Source: Burkholderiales bacterium
GTDB taxonomy: Bacteria > Pseudomonadota > Gammaproteobacteria > Burkholderiales > Casimicrobiaceae
Length of the DNA: 59,777 bases
Direction: 5' to 3'
Assembly: GCA_025935675.1 (NCBI GenBank)
Contig: JAICUU010000002.1
Span: forward strand, 1-59,777
Below are positions 22,748-32,006 of this stretch, one piece after another. Positions within the stretch are counted from its first letter, which is position 1, and each line of letters starts with the position of its first letter. Both the position numbers and the translations under genes were made by a program. The notes below the pieces were generated by a model. The model worked only from the letters and a program-made list of their open reading frames with translations, did no database searches and was not told where the DNA came from.

Positions 22748-23527
22748 ATGCTCGACCATCTGCGCGAAGACATCGCCGTGGTGTTCGACCGCGACCCCGC
22801 GGCCCGCACCCGTTGGGAAGTGCTCACCTGCTACCCGGGCGTCCACGCGCTGATCTGGCACCGTGCGGTCACTCACCCGTTGTGGTCGAGCGGCTTGCGC
22901 TGGCTCGCACGCTGGCTGTCGCACTGGAGCCGTTTTTGGACCGGAATCGAGATCCATCCGGGCGCGACGATCGGCCGGAGGGTCTTCATCGACCACGGCA
23001 TGGGGATCGTCATCGGCGAGACGGCCGAGATCGGCGACGACTCGACGCTCTATCACGGCGTCACGCTGGGCGGCACGTCGTGGAACAAGGGCAAGCGCCA
23101 TCCGACGCTGAAGGCGGGCGTGGTGGTGGGCGCGGGCGCCAAAATTCTCGGGCCGATCGTCGTCGGCGAGGGCGCCAAGATCGGCTCCAACGCCGTCGTC
23201 GTGCGCGACGTCCCACCCGGCGCGACGGCCGTCGGCATCCCGGCGCGGATCCAGGCGCGCGACACCGAGGCCGCCAGCCGCCGCGAGGCGCAGGCCGAGA
23301 AGATGGGCTTCGCGGCTTACGCGATCGCCTCCGACATGAACGACCCGGTGCTGCAGGCGATCCACAAGCTCCTCGACCATGCCGCCGAGGCCGACGCGCG
23401 TTTCGACGCGCTGGTCGCGCAGTTGATGCGCGACGGCGTCGAGTGCGGCGACACGATGGCGGTGGCCGAGGCGTTCGACCCCAACCAGATCAACCGGATG
23501 CTCGGCGACGAGGACCGGCACGGCTGA
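22748..23527 (+). CDS. cysE: Serine O-acetyltransferase CysE
   Basis: CysE makes O-acetylserine from serine and acetyl-CoA, the step that commits serine to cysteine. The 259-residue protein has the N-terminal helical part and the left-handed beta-helix of hexapeptide repeats ([42 protein letters not shown], with the catalytic His in FIDHGMG). The C-terminal tail is longer than the minimal CysE, with [20 protein letters not shown] chose ATG 22748 (MLDHLREDI). Cysteine is the sulfur source for IscS, and in Azotobacter a cysE copy lies directly upstream of iscR. Here three genes intervene. Confidence 0.95.
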   Translation: MLDHLREDIAVVFDRDPAARTRWEVLTCYPGVHALIWHRAVTHPLWSSGLRWLARWLSHWSRFWTGIEIHPGATIGRRVFIDHGMGIVIGETAEIGDDSTLYHGVTLGGTSWNKGKRHPTLKAGVVVGAGAKILGPIVVGEGAKIGSNAVVVRDVPPGATAVGIPARIQARDTEAASRREAQAEKMGFAAYAIASDMNDPVLQAIHKLLDHAAEADARFDALVAQLMRDGVECGDTMAVAEAFDPNQINRMLGDEDRHG

Positions 23528-23558
23528 TCCGACAGGACTGATGACGGGAGGTAAAGCG

Positions 23559-24554
23559 ATGCAGCGTGTTTCGCTCTGCAGCGCGGGTCGCGCACTCGCG
23601 TTGGCGACGTTCCTGATTGGCTCGCTCGTCGTCGGCGCGGCGCATGCCGCCGATGCCTTCCCGGCACATGCGATTCGGCTCGTCGTGCCGTTCCCGGCCG
23701 GCGGTCCCACCGATTTCGTCGCGCGCCCGCTCGCGCAGTTCCTGTCGGAGTCGCTGCATCAGCAGGTGATCGTCGACAATCGCGGCGGCGCCGGCGGCAC
23801 GATCGGCGCGGAAGCGGTCGTCAAGTCTGCTCCCGACGGCTACACGCTGCTGATGGGCACCGTCGGCACGCAGGCGATCAATGCGCGCCTCTATCGCAAG
23901 CTCGCCTACGATCCGCGCAAGGATTTCACGCCGATCGCGGCGGTGGCGGCCGCCCCGGTGACGCTGGTGGTCTCGCCGAAGCTCGGCGTGCATTCGATCG
24001 CGACGTTCATCGCCAAAGCCAAGGCGCAACCCGGTGGCATCACGTTCGGCACCGCCGGCAACGGCACGCCGGGTCACCTGACCGGCGAGATGTTCCGCGC
24101 CGCCACCGGCGTCGACCTGAAGCACGTTCCGTATCGCGGCAGCGCGCCCGCGATCTCCGATCTTCTTGGCGGGCAGATCGACGCGATGTTCGATCCGCTG
24201 CAATCGGTGTTGCCGCATGTGCAGGCCGGCAAGTTCGTGCTGCTCGGCGTCAGCAGCGCCAAGCGCTCGGCCGCCGTGCCCGACGCGCCGACGTTCGCCG
24301 AATCCGGGCTCGCCGGCTTCGAGGCGACCGCATGGTGGGGCGTGTACGGCCCGGCCGGCATGCCCGCCGACGTCGCCGACAAGCTCAACGCGGCGATCCG
24401 GCAAGTTACGCAATCGCCGGCATTTCGCGCGCTGCTCGAGCCACGCGGCGTCGAAGTGCTGGACGGCTCGCGCGCCGATTTCGCGCGCTTCGGCGAGGCC
24501 GAGCTCGCCAAGTGGGGCAAGGCGGTGGAAGCGTCCGGCGCGACGATCGATTGA
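23559..24554 (+). CDS. Bug/TctC-type tripartite tricarboxylate transporter substrate-binding protein
   Basis: A 331-residue periplasmic receptor with a signal peptide ending at AHA-ADAFP (about residue 31). Family hallmarks are IRLVVPFPAGGPTDFVARPLA, DNRGGAGGTIGAEAV, SAPDGYTLLMG and HVPYRGSAPAISDLLGGQIDAMF. A GGGAGG box seven bases before ATG 23559 favours this start over ATG 23541. No TctA or TctB membrane partner is nearby, which is usual for the expanded Bug family. It precedes the aconitase X genes by ten bases, so the ligand may be a hydroxy acid or similar; that is inference. Confidence 0.9.
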   Translation: MQRVSLCSAGRALALATFLIGSLVVGAAHAADAFPAHAIRLVVPFPAGGPTDFVARPLAQFLSESLHQQVIVDNRGGAGGTIGAEAVVKSAPDGYTLLMGTVGTQAINARLYRKLAYDPRKDFTPIAAVAAAPVTLVVSPKLGVHSIATFIAKAKAQPGGITFGTAGNGTPGHLTGEMFRAATGVDLKHVPYRGSAPAISDLLGGQIDAMFDPLQSVLPHVQAGKFVLLGVSSAKRSAAVPDAPTFAESGLAGFEATAWWGVYGPAGMPADVADKLNAAIRQVTQSPAFRALLEPRGVEVLDGSRADFARFGEAELAKWGKAVEASGATID

Positions 24555-24564
24555 CGCGACCGCG

Positions 24565-25803
24565 ATGCGACTCACCGCGGAAGAAGAGGCGATGCTGGCC
24601 GGCGACGCGGGGCCGGTGCGCCAGCAGGCGTTGCGTCATCAGATCGCGGTCGGCGATTTCTTCGGCGCCGCGGATTTCGTCGAGGTCGGCCAGGCGCACG
24701 TGATGGCGGATACCGAGAGCCTTGGCGAGTCGGGCGTCGCATGGCTCGAATCGCTGGCGGCGCACCCGCCGGCGCAGTGCCGCGTGCGCGTGCCGACGAT
24801 CACCGATCCGCGCGGCACCGATTTCTCGAACGGCGACGTGCTCAAGCAGGCCGCGTGGATGCTGAACCTCGAGCGGCGCGCGATCGCCGCGTTCGAGGGC
24901 CTCGGCGTCATGCTGACCGACACCTGCATCAACTACCAGACGATACGGCCGGCCACGCGCGGCGAGCACGTCGCGTTCGGCGATACGGGTGTGGTCATCT
25001 ACTCGAACTCGGTGTGCGGCGCGCGCTCCAATTTCGAGGGCGGGCCGTCGGCGCTGTCGGCGGGTCTCACGGGCCGCACGCCGCGCTATGGGTTCCACCT
25101 CGACGCGATGCGTCGTGCGAGCGTGGTGATTCGCGCCGAATGGACGCCGCGTACGCTCGACGAGTGGGGCGCGCTCGGCGCCGTCGTCGGCCGCGTCGCC
25201 GGCAATTACTGGGCTGTGCCGGCGGTCGAGGGCCTCGAGGGCGCCCCCGACTCCGATGCGCTCAAGCATTTCGGCGCGGCGATGGCGAGCTTCGGCTCGA
25301 TCGCGCTGTATCACCTCGTCGGCTTGACGCCCGAGGCGCCGCGCCTCGCCGACGTCGCCGATCGATCGTTGCCCAACGCGCGCGTGACGCGCGCCGACGT
25401 CGATGCGTTGCGTGCGTCGTACCGCGTCGGCGAGCGCAGCGACGTCGACGTCGTGGTGTTCTCCGGCCCGCAGTTGAGCCTCCTCGAGTTGCGCGACCTG
25501 GCCGGCCTGTGCGACGGGCGGCGCTTCATCGTGCCGTTGCTCGCCGTGACGAGCCCTCAGGTGAAGCCGGATGCCGACCGGCTGGGCCTCACGCGGCGAA
25601 TCGAGGATGCCGGCGGCACGCTGCTCGCCGGCATGTGCTTCTACCAGTCGTACGCACGCGAGATCGCCGAGGCCAACGGCTGGAGGCGCCTCGCCACCAA
25701 CAGCGCCAAGATGGTCAACATCCTCGGCGGCTACGGCTACCAGCCGATGCTCGCGTCGATGGAGGCCTGCGTCGACGCGGCCTGCTCGGGCTACCTCGAA
25801 TGA
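24565..25803 (+). CDS. Aconitase X catalytic (large) subunit
   Basis: A 412-residue protein of the aconitase X (formerly DUF521) family of Fe-S dehydratases. Members with known activity include cis-3-hydroxy-L-proline dehydratase and mevalonate 5-phosphate dehydratase. Conserved segments are TDTCINYQTI (Cys121), YSNSVCGARSNFEGGPSAL (Cys151) and AGMCFYQ (Cys358); these three Cys are the likely cluster ligands. KMVNILGGYGYQP near the end is also typical. The small swivel subunit follows with an ATGA overlap. Substrate cannot be read from sequence. Its dependence on Fe-S assembly fits the adjacent isc operon. Confidence 0.9.
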   Translation: MRLTAEEEAMLAGDAGPVRQQALRHQIAVGDFFGAADFVEVGQAHVMADTESLGESGVAWLESLAAHPPAQCRVRVPTITDPRGTDFSNGDVLKQAAWMLNLERRAIAAFEGLGVMLTDTCINYQTIRPATRGEHVAFGDTGVVIYSNSVCGARSNFEGGPSALSAGLTGRTPRYGFHLDAMRRASVVIRAEWTPRTLDEWGALGAVVGRVAGNYWAVPAVEGLEGAPDSDALKHFGAAMASFGSIALYHLVGLTPEAPRLADVADRSLPNARVTRADVDALRASYRVGERSDVDVVVFSGPQLSLLELRDLAGLCDGRRFIVPLLAVTSPQVKPDADRLGLTRRIEDAGGTLLAGMCFYQSYAREIAEANGWRRLATNSAKMVNILGGYGYQPMLASMEACVDAACSGYLE

Positions 25804-26216
25804 GCGGCGAAGGGTTCGTGGCACGCCATGCGATGGGCGAGCGCGTCGAAGGCATCGCGCTCGTCGCCGCGGACGGGTTCTCCGCGCGCTATGACCTCGA
25901 CCGGCTGCGCGGCGTGTTCTCGCGGCCGCAGCATGCGCTGGCCGGCCAGTCGTACGTCGAACGGATCCTGGTGCTCGAAACCGCGAAAGGCGGCGTCGCC
26001 TCGGCGTGGATGCTGCGCGACATGCGCGAGCGTGGCCTCGTGCCGCTTGCGCTGGTGTTCAACAGCGTCAACCCGATCATCGCGCAGGGGACGGCGTTCG
26101 CCGGCATCCCGATGCTGGCCGGCTTCGACGTCGACATCACCAAGGTGCTCGCCACCGGCGACCGGGTGGTCATCGACCCGGCGAGCCATCGCGTGTCGCG
26201 CGTACCGACGCCGTGA
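25800..26216 (+). CDS. Aconitase X swivel (small) subunit, DUF126
   Basis: A 138-residue protein of the DUF126 family, the separate small subunit of two-chain aconitase X. The active-site loop VFNSVNPIIAQGTAFAGIPML lies at about residues 81-101; the Ser in this motif is expected to be catalytic. Other fused forms carry this domain on one chain with the large one. ATG 25800 overlaps the large-subunit stop, so the two are translated together in a fixed ratio. About 55 bases after its stop the IscR operator begins. Confidence 0.9.
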   Translation: MSGEGFVARHAMGERVEGIALVAADGFSARYDLDRLRGVFSRPQHALAGQSYVERILVLETAKGGVASAWMLRDMRERGLVPLALVFNSVNPIIAQGTAFAGIPMLAGFDVDITKVLATGDRVVIDPASHRVSRVPTP

Positions 26217-26270
26217 CCGGGCCCGCGAACCTTCCAATTCAAGGCATTAGCCATCGAACTTTCCCGGCGA

Positions 26271-26304
26271 TTACTTGACTAATTTATTCGGGAATTGGTA
26301 GAAT
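26271..26304 (+). promoter_or_regulatory. iscR promoter with IscR type 1 operator
   Basis: 26271-26295 (TTACTTGACTAATTT, then ATTCGGGAAT) agrees with the IscR type 1 consensus at about 22 of 25 positions. TTGACT (26275-26280) and TAGAAT (26299-26304) are -35 and -10 boxes with an 18-base spacer, so the bound 2Fe-2S IscR would cover the promoter and repress the operon when clusters are plentiful, as in E. coli. Confidence 0.88.
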
Positions 26305-26346
26305 GCGGCTTGGATGCCGGGGCTCGACCCCGGTGGTGGAGCGGCG

Positions 26347-26823
26347 ATGAGACTGACGACCAAGGGGCGGTTTGCGGTGACGGCGATGCTGGACGTCGCG
26401 CTCAATGCGCAAGACGGCCCGGTCACGCTGGCCGCGATTTCCGCTCGCCAGAAGATCTCCCTCTCCTACCTCGAGCAGCTGTTCGGCAAGCTGCGCCGGC
26501 GCGGCCTCGTCGACAGCGTGCGCGGGCCCGGCGGCGGCTACCAGCTGGCGCGCGCGAGCGAGGACATGACGATCGCCGACATCATCCGCGCGGTCGACGA
26601 GCCGATCGACGCGACGCAGTGCGGCGGGCGCCAGAACTGCCACGACGACAAGCGCTGCATGACGCACGAATTGTGGGCGGGTCTCAACGCCCACATCTAT
26701 GGATTCCTGCGCGGCATCACGCTCGCGGAGATGGTGCGCCGGCAAGCGCCGGAGCGCCACGAGGTGGTCGTGCTGCAGGATCAGCGCGCGGCGCATCAAC
26801 CCGCGGACGCGCAACAGGCGTAA
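26347..26823 (+). CDS. iscR: Fe-S cluster regulator IscR
   Basis: A 158-residue Rrf2-family transcription factor. The N-terminal winged helix ([19 protein letters not shown]) is standard. The 2Fe-2S ligands Cys92, Cys98, Cys104 and His107 are all present at exactly the E. coli positions ([14 protein letters not shown]). GTGGAG precedes ATG 26347. It is the first gene of the isc operon and almost certainly represses its own promoter through the site just upstream. Confidence 0.97.
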   Translation: MRLTTKGRFAVTAMLDVALNAQDGPVTLAAISARQKISLSYLEQLFGKLRRRGLVDSVRGPGGGYQLARASEDMTIADIIRAVDEPIDATQCGGRQNCHDDKRCMTHELWAGLNAHIYGFLRGITLAEMVRRQAPERHEVVVLQDQRAAHQPADAQQA

Positions 26824-26842
26824 TCACGAATACGGATCGACG

Positions 26843-28069
26843 ATGGCCCACGGCAATGCGATGAAGTTCCCGGTGTACCTCGACTACTCGGCGACGACGC
26901 CGGTCGACCCACGCGTCGCGGAGAAGATGATCCCGTGGCTCACGACGAACTTCGGCAATCCCGCGTCGCGCTCGCACGCGTACGGGTGGCAGGCCGAGGC
27001 CGCGGTCGAGGAGGCGCGCGAGAACGTCGCCGCGCTGGTGAACTGCGACCCGAAGGAGCTCGTGTGGACGTCGGGCGCGACAGAGTCGATCAACCTCGCG
27101 GTCAAGGGCGCGGCGCACTTCTACAAGGACAAGGGCAAGCACCTCGTCACCGTCGCCACCGAGCACAAGGCGACGCTCGACACGATGCGCGAGCTCGAGC
27201 GCGAAGGCTACGAGGTCACGTACCTGCCGGTGGACGAAGATGGCATGGTGTCGCTCGAGGCGTTCGCGGCGGCGCTGCAACCCGGCACGGCCGTCGCGTC
27301 GGTGATGTACGTGAACAACGAGATCGGCGTCGTCCAGGACATCGCGGCAATGGGCGCGATCTGCCGCGAGCGCGGCGTGATCTTCCACGTCGACGCGGCG
27401 CAGGCCACCGGCAAGATCCCGGTCGACCTCGCGGCGCTCAAGGTCGACCTGATGTCGTTCTCGGCGCACAAGACCTATGGCCCCAAGGGCGTGGGTGCGC
27501 TCTACGTACGGCGCAAGCCGCGGGTGCGCATCGAGGCGCAGATGCATGGCGGCGGCCACGAGCGCGGCATGCGCTCGGGCACGCTGCCGACGCACCAGAT
27601 CGTCGGCATGGGCGAGGCGTTCCGCCTCGCGCGCCTCGAGATGGGCGAGGAGCTGCCCCGCATCCGCAAGCTGCGCGACCGGCTGTGGAACGGGCTGTCC
27701 GGAATCGAGGAAGTCTACGTCAACGGCAGCCTCGAGCATCGCGTTCCGCACAACCTCAACGTCAGCTTCAATTTCGTCGAGGGCGAGAGCCTCATCATGG
27801 CGGTCAAGGACCTCGCCGTGTCGTCGGGCTCGGCGTGCACGTCGGCATCGCTCGAGCCGTCGTACGTGCTGCGCGCGCTCGGCCGCAGCGACGAGCTCGC
27901 GCACAGCTCGATCCGCTTCACCGTCGGCCGCTTCACCACCGAGAGCGAGATCGACTTCGCGGTCGAGCTGATCCGCCGCAAGATCGACAAGCTGCGCGCG
28001 CTGTCGCCGCTGTGGGAGATGCACCAGGACGGCGTCGATCTCGCCACCGTGCAGTGGGCCGCGCACTGA
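26843..28069 (+). CDS. iscS: Cysteine desulfurase IscS
   Basis: IscS is a PLP enzyme that takes sulfur from cysteine as a persulfide and hands it to IscU, and in E. coli also to FdhD and tRNA-modifying proteins. The 408-residue product has the PLP lysine in [14 protein letters not shown] and the active-site Cys in [10 protein letters not shown]. The N-terminal [22 protein letters not shown] matches E. coli IscS. ATG 26843 has GGA six bases upstream; ATG 26861 (MKFPVYL) would match the E. coli start more closely. Confidence 0.97.
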   Translation: MAHGNAMKFPVYLDYSATTPVDPRVAEKMIPWLTTNFGNPASRSHAYGWQAEAAVEEARENVAALVNCDPKELVWTSGATESINLAVKGAAHFYKDKGKHLVTVATEHKATLDTMRELEREGYEVTYLPVDEDGMVSLEAFAAALQPGTAVASVMYVNNEIGVVQDIAAMGAICRERGVIFHVDAAQATGKIPVDLAALKVDLMSFSAHKTYGPKGVGALYVRRKPRVRIEAQMHGGGHERGMRSGTLPTHQIVGMGEAFRLARLEMGEELPRIRKLRDRLWNGLSGIEEVYVNGSLEHRVPHNLNVSFNFVEGESLIMAVKDLAVSSGSACTSASLEPSYVLRALGRSDELAHSSIRFTVGRFTTESEIDFAVELIRRKIDKLRALSPLWEMHQDGVDLATVQWAAH

Positions 28070-28130
28070 TGTTGCGTCGCGACGCCCGATCCGGATGCGT
28101 CGCGGGTATATGAAAGGCTGAGGTAACACC

Positions 28131-28550
28131 ATGGCATACAGCGACAAAGTCATCGATCACTACGAAAACCCCCGCAATGTCGGGTCGTTCGCCAAGGGCG
28201 ACGACGCCGTCGGCACCGGGATGGTCGGCGCGCCCGCCTGCGGCGACGTGATGAAGCTGCAGATCCGCGTCGGCAAGGGCGGCGTCATCGAGGACGCCAA
28301 GTTCAAGACCTACGGCTGCGGCTCGGCGATCGCGTCGTCGTCGCTCGTCACCGAATGGGTGAAGGGCAAGACGCTCGACCAGGCGCTCGACATCCGCAAC
28401 ACGCACATCGCCGAGGAGCTCGCGCTGCCGCCGGTGAAGATCCACTGCTCGATCCTCGCCGAGGACGCGATCAAGGCCGCCGTCGCCGACTACAAGTCGC
28501 GGCACGCCGCGGGCGAAGTGCCGGCCGAGGCGAAGGCGGCGGCGGACTGA
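28131..28550 (+). CDS. iscU: Fe-S cluster scaffold IscU
   Basis: A 139-residue scaffold on which 2Fe-2S clusters are built. Cys37, Asp39, Cys63, His105 and Cys106 are in their usual places (PACGDV, YGCGSA, IHCSI), and the HscA recognition peptide LPPVK is at 99-103. The C-terminus is about ten residues longer than E. coli IscU and Ala/Glu rich. The stop overlaps the iscA start (TGATG). Confidence 0.97.
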   Translation: MAYSDKVIDHYENPRNVGSFAKGDDAVGTGMVGAPACGDVMKLQIRVGKGGVIEDAKFKTYGCGSAIASSSLVTEWVKGKTLDQALDIRNTHIAEELALPPVKIHCSILAEDAIKAAVADYKSRHAAGEVPAEAKAAAD

Positions 28551-28870
28551 TGATCACGCTCACCGAAAAGGCGGCGAAGCACGTCGACGCGCAGTTCGCG
28601 CGCCGCGGCAAGGGCGTCGCGCTGCGGCTCGGCGTGCGCACCAGCGGCTGCTCGGGGCTCGCGTACAAGCTCGAGTTCGCAGACGAGGTGCAGCCGGAGG
28701 ACACGCGGTTCGAAAGCCACGGCGTGACGGTGATCGTCGACCCGAAGAGCCTGCCGTACCTCGACGGCATGGAGCTCGATTTCGCGCGCGAAGGCCTCAA
28801 CGAGGGCTTCAGGTTCAACAACCCCAACGTCAAGGCCGAATGCGGCTGCGGCGAGAGCTTCAACGTCTAG
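28550..28870 (+). CDS. iscA: Fe-S cluster assembly protein IscA
   Basis: A 106-residue A-type carrier protein. The three conserved cysteines are Cys34 (SGCSGLAY), Cys98 and Cys100 (CGCGESF). It receives clusters from the scaffold and delivers them to apo-proteins, especially 4Fe-4S targets. It overlaps iscU, so translation is coupled. A 91-base spacer with repeats and a hairpin separates it from hscB. Confidence 0.96.
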   Translation: MITLTEKAAKHVDAQFARRGKGVALRLGVRTSGCSGLAYKLEFADEVQPEDTRFESHGVTVIVDPKSLPYLDGMELDFAREGLNEGFRFNNPNVKAECGCGESFNV

Positions 28871-28882
28871 ACGGCGCCGCCA

Positions 28883-28929
28883 CGGCGGCCTGAAAGGTCG
28901 GGCTGCAGCGGCGGCCTGAAGCGTCGGGC
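28883..28929 (+). repeat. Two imperfect 21-bp direct repeats between iscA and hscB
   Basis: CGGCGGCCTGAAAGGTCGGG at 28883 recurs at 28909 with two changes; the full unit is 21 bases and 19 agree. The period is 26 bases. The second copy runs into the hairpin that follows. Confidence 0.7.
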
Positions 28930-28945
28930 GGCTCGCGGGCCGCCC
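28926..28945 (+). terminator. Hairpin inside the isc operon, between iscA and hscB
   Basis: GGGCGG, an 8-base loop, then CCGCCC followed by GTTTC. It could be a weak terminator or processing site that lowers hscB-hscA-fdx relative to iscRSUA; there is only a short T-stretch. Confidence 0.35.
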
Positions 28946-28961
28946 GTTTCGTTCACGGGAC

Positions 28962-29486
28962 ATGATCGACTTCACGCTCAACCATTTCGAGCTGTTCGGC
29001 CTGCCGGCGACGTTCCAGATCGACGGCGGCGCGCTCGAGGCGCGCTATCGCGATCTCGCGCGCGACGTGCATCCCGACCGTCACGCCGGCGACGCGTCGG
29101 AACAGCGCGCCGCGGCGCAGGCGGCGGCGCGCGTCAACGAGGCGTACCGCATGCTCAAGGACCCGGTGGAGCGCGGGCGCTACCTGCTCGCGCTGGAAGG
29201 CATCGACGCGCTCGCCGAGACCGACACCGCGCTGTCGCGCGCGTTCCTGGAGCGCGAGCTCGAGCGGCGCGAGCGCGCGGCCGACGCGCAGGATGCCGGC
29301 GACGTCGCGGCGCTCGAGGCGATGCTTGGCGACATCCGCCACGAGTCGCGCGCGCGCGAGTCGGAGCTCGCCGCGCGCCTCGACGCGCGCGACCTCGACG
29401 GCGCGCGCAACGGCGTGCGCGAGCTCAAGTTCCTGCAGAAGGTCGCCGCGGACGTCGACGCGATGATCGAGGCGATCGAGGCCTGA
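28962..29486 (+). CDS. hscB: Co-chaperone HscB
   Basis: A 174-residue J-domain protein that brings IscU to HscA and stimulates its ATPase. The J-domain with HPD ([12 protein letters not shown]) is at about residues 35-44, and the C-terminal three-helix part ends in [25 protein letters not shown] precedes ATG 28962. hscA starts one base after its stop. Confidence 0.95.
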   Translation: MIDFTLNHFELFGLPATFQIDGGALEARYRDLARDVHPDRHAGDASEQRAAAQAAARVNEAYRMLKDPVERGRYLLALEGIDALAETDTALSRAFLERELERRERAADAQDAGDVAALEAMLGDIRHESRARESELAARLDARDLDGARNGVRELKFLQKVAADVDAMIEAIEA

Positions 29487-29487
29487 C

Positions 29488-31368
29488 GTGGCGCTCTTCC
29501 AGATCGCCGAGCCCGACGCGAAGCCGGCGCCGCGCGAGAAGCGCCGCGCGATCGGCATCGACCTCGGCACGACCAACTCGCTCGTCGCCACGGTGCGCGA
29601 CGGCGTGGCGGTCGTGCTCGCCGACGACGCCGGGCGCGCGCTGCTGCCGTCGGTCGTTCACTACGGCGAGGCGGGCGTCGACGTCGGCTACGCGGCGCAG
29701 GCGGAGCAGTCGAAGGACCCGGCGAACACCGTCGTGTCGGTCAAGCGGATGATGGGCCGCGGCCGCGCCGATCTCGACGACGAGCGGCGCTATCCGTACC
29801 GCTTCGTCGACACGCCCGGCATGGTGCGCATCGACACGCGCCTCGGCGTGCGCTCGCCGGTGGCGATCTCCGCCGACATCCTGGCCGCGCTGCGCGCACG
29901 CGCCGAGGCGCAACTGGGCGGCGCAATCGATGCCGCCGTCGTCACCGTGCCGGCGTACTTCGACGATGCGCAGCGCCAGGCGACGCGCGACGCCGCGCGG
30001 CTCGCGGGATTGCCGGTGCTGCGCCTCCTCAACGAGCCCACCGCCGCTGCGGTGGCCTACGGGCTCGACAATGTCGCGCGCGGCACGTACGCGATCTTCG
30101 ACTTGGGTGGCGGCACGTTCGACATCTCGATTCTCGCGTTGAGCGAGGGCGTGTTCAAGGTGCTCGCCACCGCCGGCGACGCCTCGCTCGGCGGCGACGA
30201 CTTCGACCATCGCCTGTTCTGCTGGATCATCGCCGAGGCGAAGTTGCCGCCGCTCGACGCGCGCGACACGCGCCTGTTGCTCGCCAAGTCGCGCGAGGCG
30301 AAGGAGAGGCTGACCGGCCGCGACGCGGCGCCGATCGTCGCCACGCTCGGCGACGGGCGCGACGTCCGGCTCACGCTGACCGCGGCGACGTTTACCGACA
30401 TCACGCGCACGCTCGTGCAGAAGACGCTGCAACCGGTGCGCCGTGCGATGCGCGACGCCGGGCTCACCGCCGACGACATCGACGGCGTCGTGCTGGTCGG
30501 CGGCGCGACGCGGATGCCCGAGATCCGCCGCGCGGTCGAGGACTACTTCGGCAAGCCGCCGCTCACCAACCTCAATCCCGACGAGGTCGTGGCGCTCGGC
30601 GCCGCCGTGCAGGCGAACGCGCTCGCGGGCAATCGCGACGGCGACGACTGGCTGCTGCTCGACGTCATCCCGCTGTCGCTCGGCCTCGAGACGATGGGCG
30701 GGCTCGCCGAACGCATCGTGCCGCGCAACGCGACGATCCCGGTCACGCGCATGCAGGAATTCACGACGTACAAGGACGGCCAGACGGCAATGTCGATCCA
30801 TGTCGTCCAAGGCGAGCGCGAGAAGGTCGCCGATTGCCGGTCGCTCGCGCGCTTCGAGTTGCGCGGCATCCCGCCGATGACCGCGGGCGCGGCGCGCATC
30901 GCCGTGACATTCCAGGTCGACGCCGACGGGCTCCTGTCGGTCGACGCGCGCGAGACGACCACGGGCATCGCCGCGGCGGTCGAGGTCAAGCCGTCGTACG
31001 GCCTCACCGACGCCGAGGTCGCGCGAATGCTCGCCGACTCGATCGCGCACGCCGCAGACGACGCGCGCGCACGCGCGCTCGCCGAGGCCGAGGTCGAGGC
31101 GCGGCAGCTCCTCGAGATCACCGCGCGTGCGCTCGACACGGACGCCGCGATCGTCGAGGCCGACGAGCGCGCGCGGATCGACGCGGCGACCGCGAGGCTC
31201 GGCGCCGCATTGTCGGCGGGGACGAGCGACGCCGCCGCGCTGCGCGCCGCGACCGAATCGCTCAATCGCGCGACCGCGGACTTTGCCGCGCGGCGGATGA
31301 ACCGCGACGTGCGCCGCGTGCTGGCCGGGCGCACCCTCGACGCGGTGACGTCGGGCGATCGTGGCTGA
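29488..31368 (+). CDS. hscA: Hsp70-type chaperone HscA
   Basis: A 626-residue specialised Hsp70 that uses ATP to release clusters from IscU. It opens with the ATPase phosphate-loop [15 protein letters not shown] (about 24-38) and has [14 protein letters not shown] and [23 protein letters not shown]. The substrate-binding half ([14 protein letters not shown] onward) follows. The start is GTG 29488, two codons into the usual MALF. Its stop lies inside the start of fdx (8-base overlap). Confidence 0.96.
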   Translation: MALFQIAEPDAKPAPREKRRAIGIDLGTTNSLVATVRDGVAVVLADDAGRALLPSVVHYGEAGVDVGYAAQAEQSKDPANTVVSVKRMMGRGRADLDDERRYPYRFVDTPGMVRIDTRLGVRSPVAISADILAALRARAEAQLGGAIDAAVVTVPAYFDDAQRQATRDAARLAGLPVLRLLNEPTAAAVAYGLDNVARGTYAIFDLGGGTFDISILALSEGVFKVLATAGDASLGGDDFDHRLFCWIIAEAKLPPLDARDTRLLLAKSREAKERLTGRDAAPIVATLGDGRDVRLTLTAATFTDITRTLVQKTLQPVRRAMRDAGLTADDIDGVVLVGGATRMPEIRRAVEDYFGKPPLTNLNPDEVVALGAAVQANALAGNRDGDDWLLLDVIPLSLGLETMGGLAERIVPRNATIPVTRMQEFTTYKDGQTAMSIHVVQGEREKVADCRSLARFELRGIPPMTAGAARIAVTFQVDADGLLSVDARETTTGIAAAVEVKPSYGLTDAEVARMLADSIAHAADDARARALAEAEVEARQLLEITARALDTDAAIVEADERARIDAATARLGAALSAGTSDAAALRAATESLNRATADFAARRMNRDVRRVLAGRTLDAVTSGDRG

Positions 31369-31702
31369 GATCGTCGTGCTGCCGCATCCGGAGATCTGCC
31401 CGGATGGCGCGACGTTCGAGGCCGAGCCCGGCAAGTCGCTGCTCGACAACCTGCTCGACCAGGGCATCGAGGTCGAGCATGCCTGCGAGAAGTCCTGCGC
31501 CTGCACCACCTGCCACGTGATCGTGCGCGAGGGCTTCGCATCGCTGCCGGAGTCGACCGAGGACGAGGACGACCTCCTGGACCGCGCATGGGGGCTGACG
31601 CCGCAATCGCGGCTGTCGTGCCAGGCGAAGGTCGACGGCAAGAGCAAGCTCGTCGTCGAGATCCCGCGCTACACGATCAACTACGCGAAGGAGCGCAAAT
31701 GA
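31361..31702 (+). CDS. fdx: Isc-type 2Fe-2S ferredoxin
   Basis: A 113-residue adrenodoxin-like ferredoxin that supplies electrons for cluster assembly. The cluster motif [10 protein letters not shown] is at about residues 42-51 and the fourth ligand in LSCQAKV near residue 87. The start is GTG 31361, overlapping the hscA stop; its own stop overlaps the iscX ATG. Confidence 0.96.
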   Translation: MAEIVVLPHPEICPDGATFEAEPGKSLLDNLLDQGIEVEHACEKSCACTTCHVIVREGFASLPESTEDEDDLLDRAWGLTPQSRLSCQAKVDGKSKLVVEIPRYTINYAKERK

Positions 31703-31893
31703 AGTGGACCGATTCGCGCGAGGTCGCGATCGCGCTGGCCGCGGCGCACCCCGACGAAGACCCCGCGCGCATGCGCTTCACCGACCTGCGCGCGCTGGTG
31801 CTGGCGCTGCCGGGCTTCGCCGACGATCCCGCGCGCTGCGGCGAGAAGATCCTCGAGGCGATCCAGATGGCGTGGATCGACGAGACGGACTGA
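31699..31893 (+). CDS. iscX: Fe-S cluster assembly protein IscX
   Basis: A 64-residue acidic protein that binds IscS and iron and tunes cluster assembly. The whole length matches the family: [35 protein letters not shown], and the ending EAIQMAWIDE. It closes the isc operon; a new promoter begins a few bases after its stop. Confidence 0.94.
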   Translation: MKWTDSREVAIALAAAHPDEDPARMRFTDLRALVLALPGFADDPARCGEKILEAIQMAWIDETD

Positions 31894-31897
31894 CGGC

Positions 31898-31926
31898 TGC
31901 ACACCGCGGCGACGCGCCGCTACAAT
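31898..31926 (+). promoter_or_regulatory. Putative sigma-70 promoter for the second Bug receptor
   Basis: TGCACA (31898-31903), a 17-base spacer, then TACAAT (31921-31926). It starts five bases after iscX and 104 bases before the Bug gene's ATG, which suggests that the receptor is transcribed separately from the isc operon. Confidence 0.5.
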
Positions 31927-32006
31927 GCACGGGCCGAGCGGTCGCCACGCCACCTCGCGTGCCGGCCGCGCCGCGACGCATCCCCTCGATCCCCGTGGAG
32001 CCCAGC

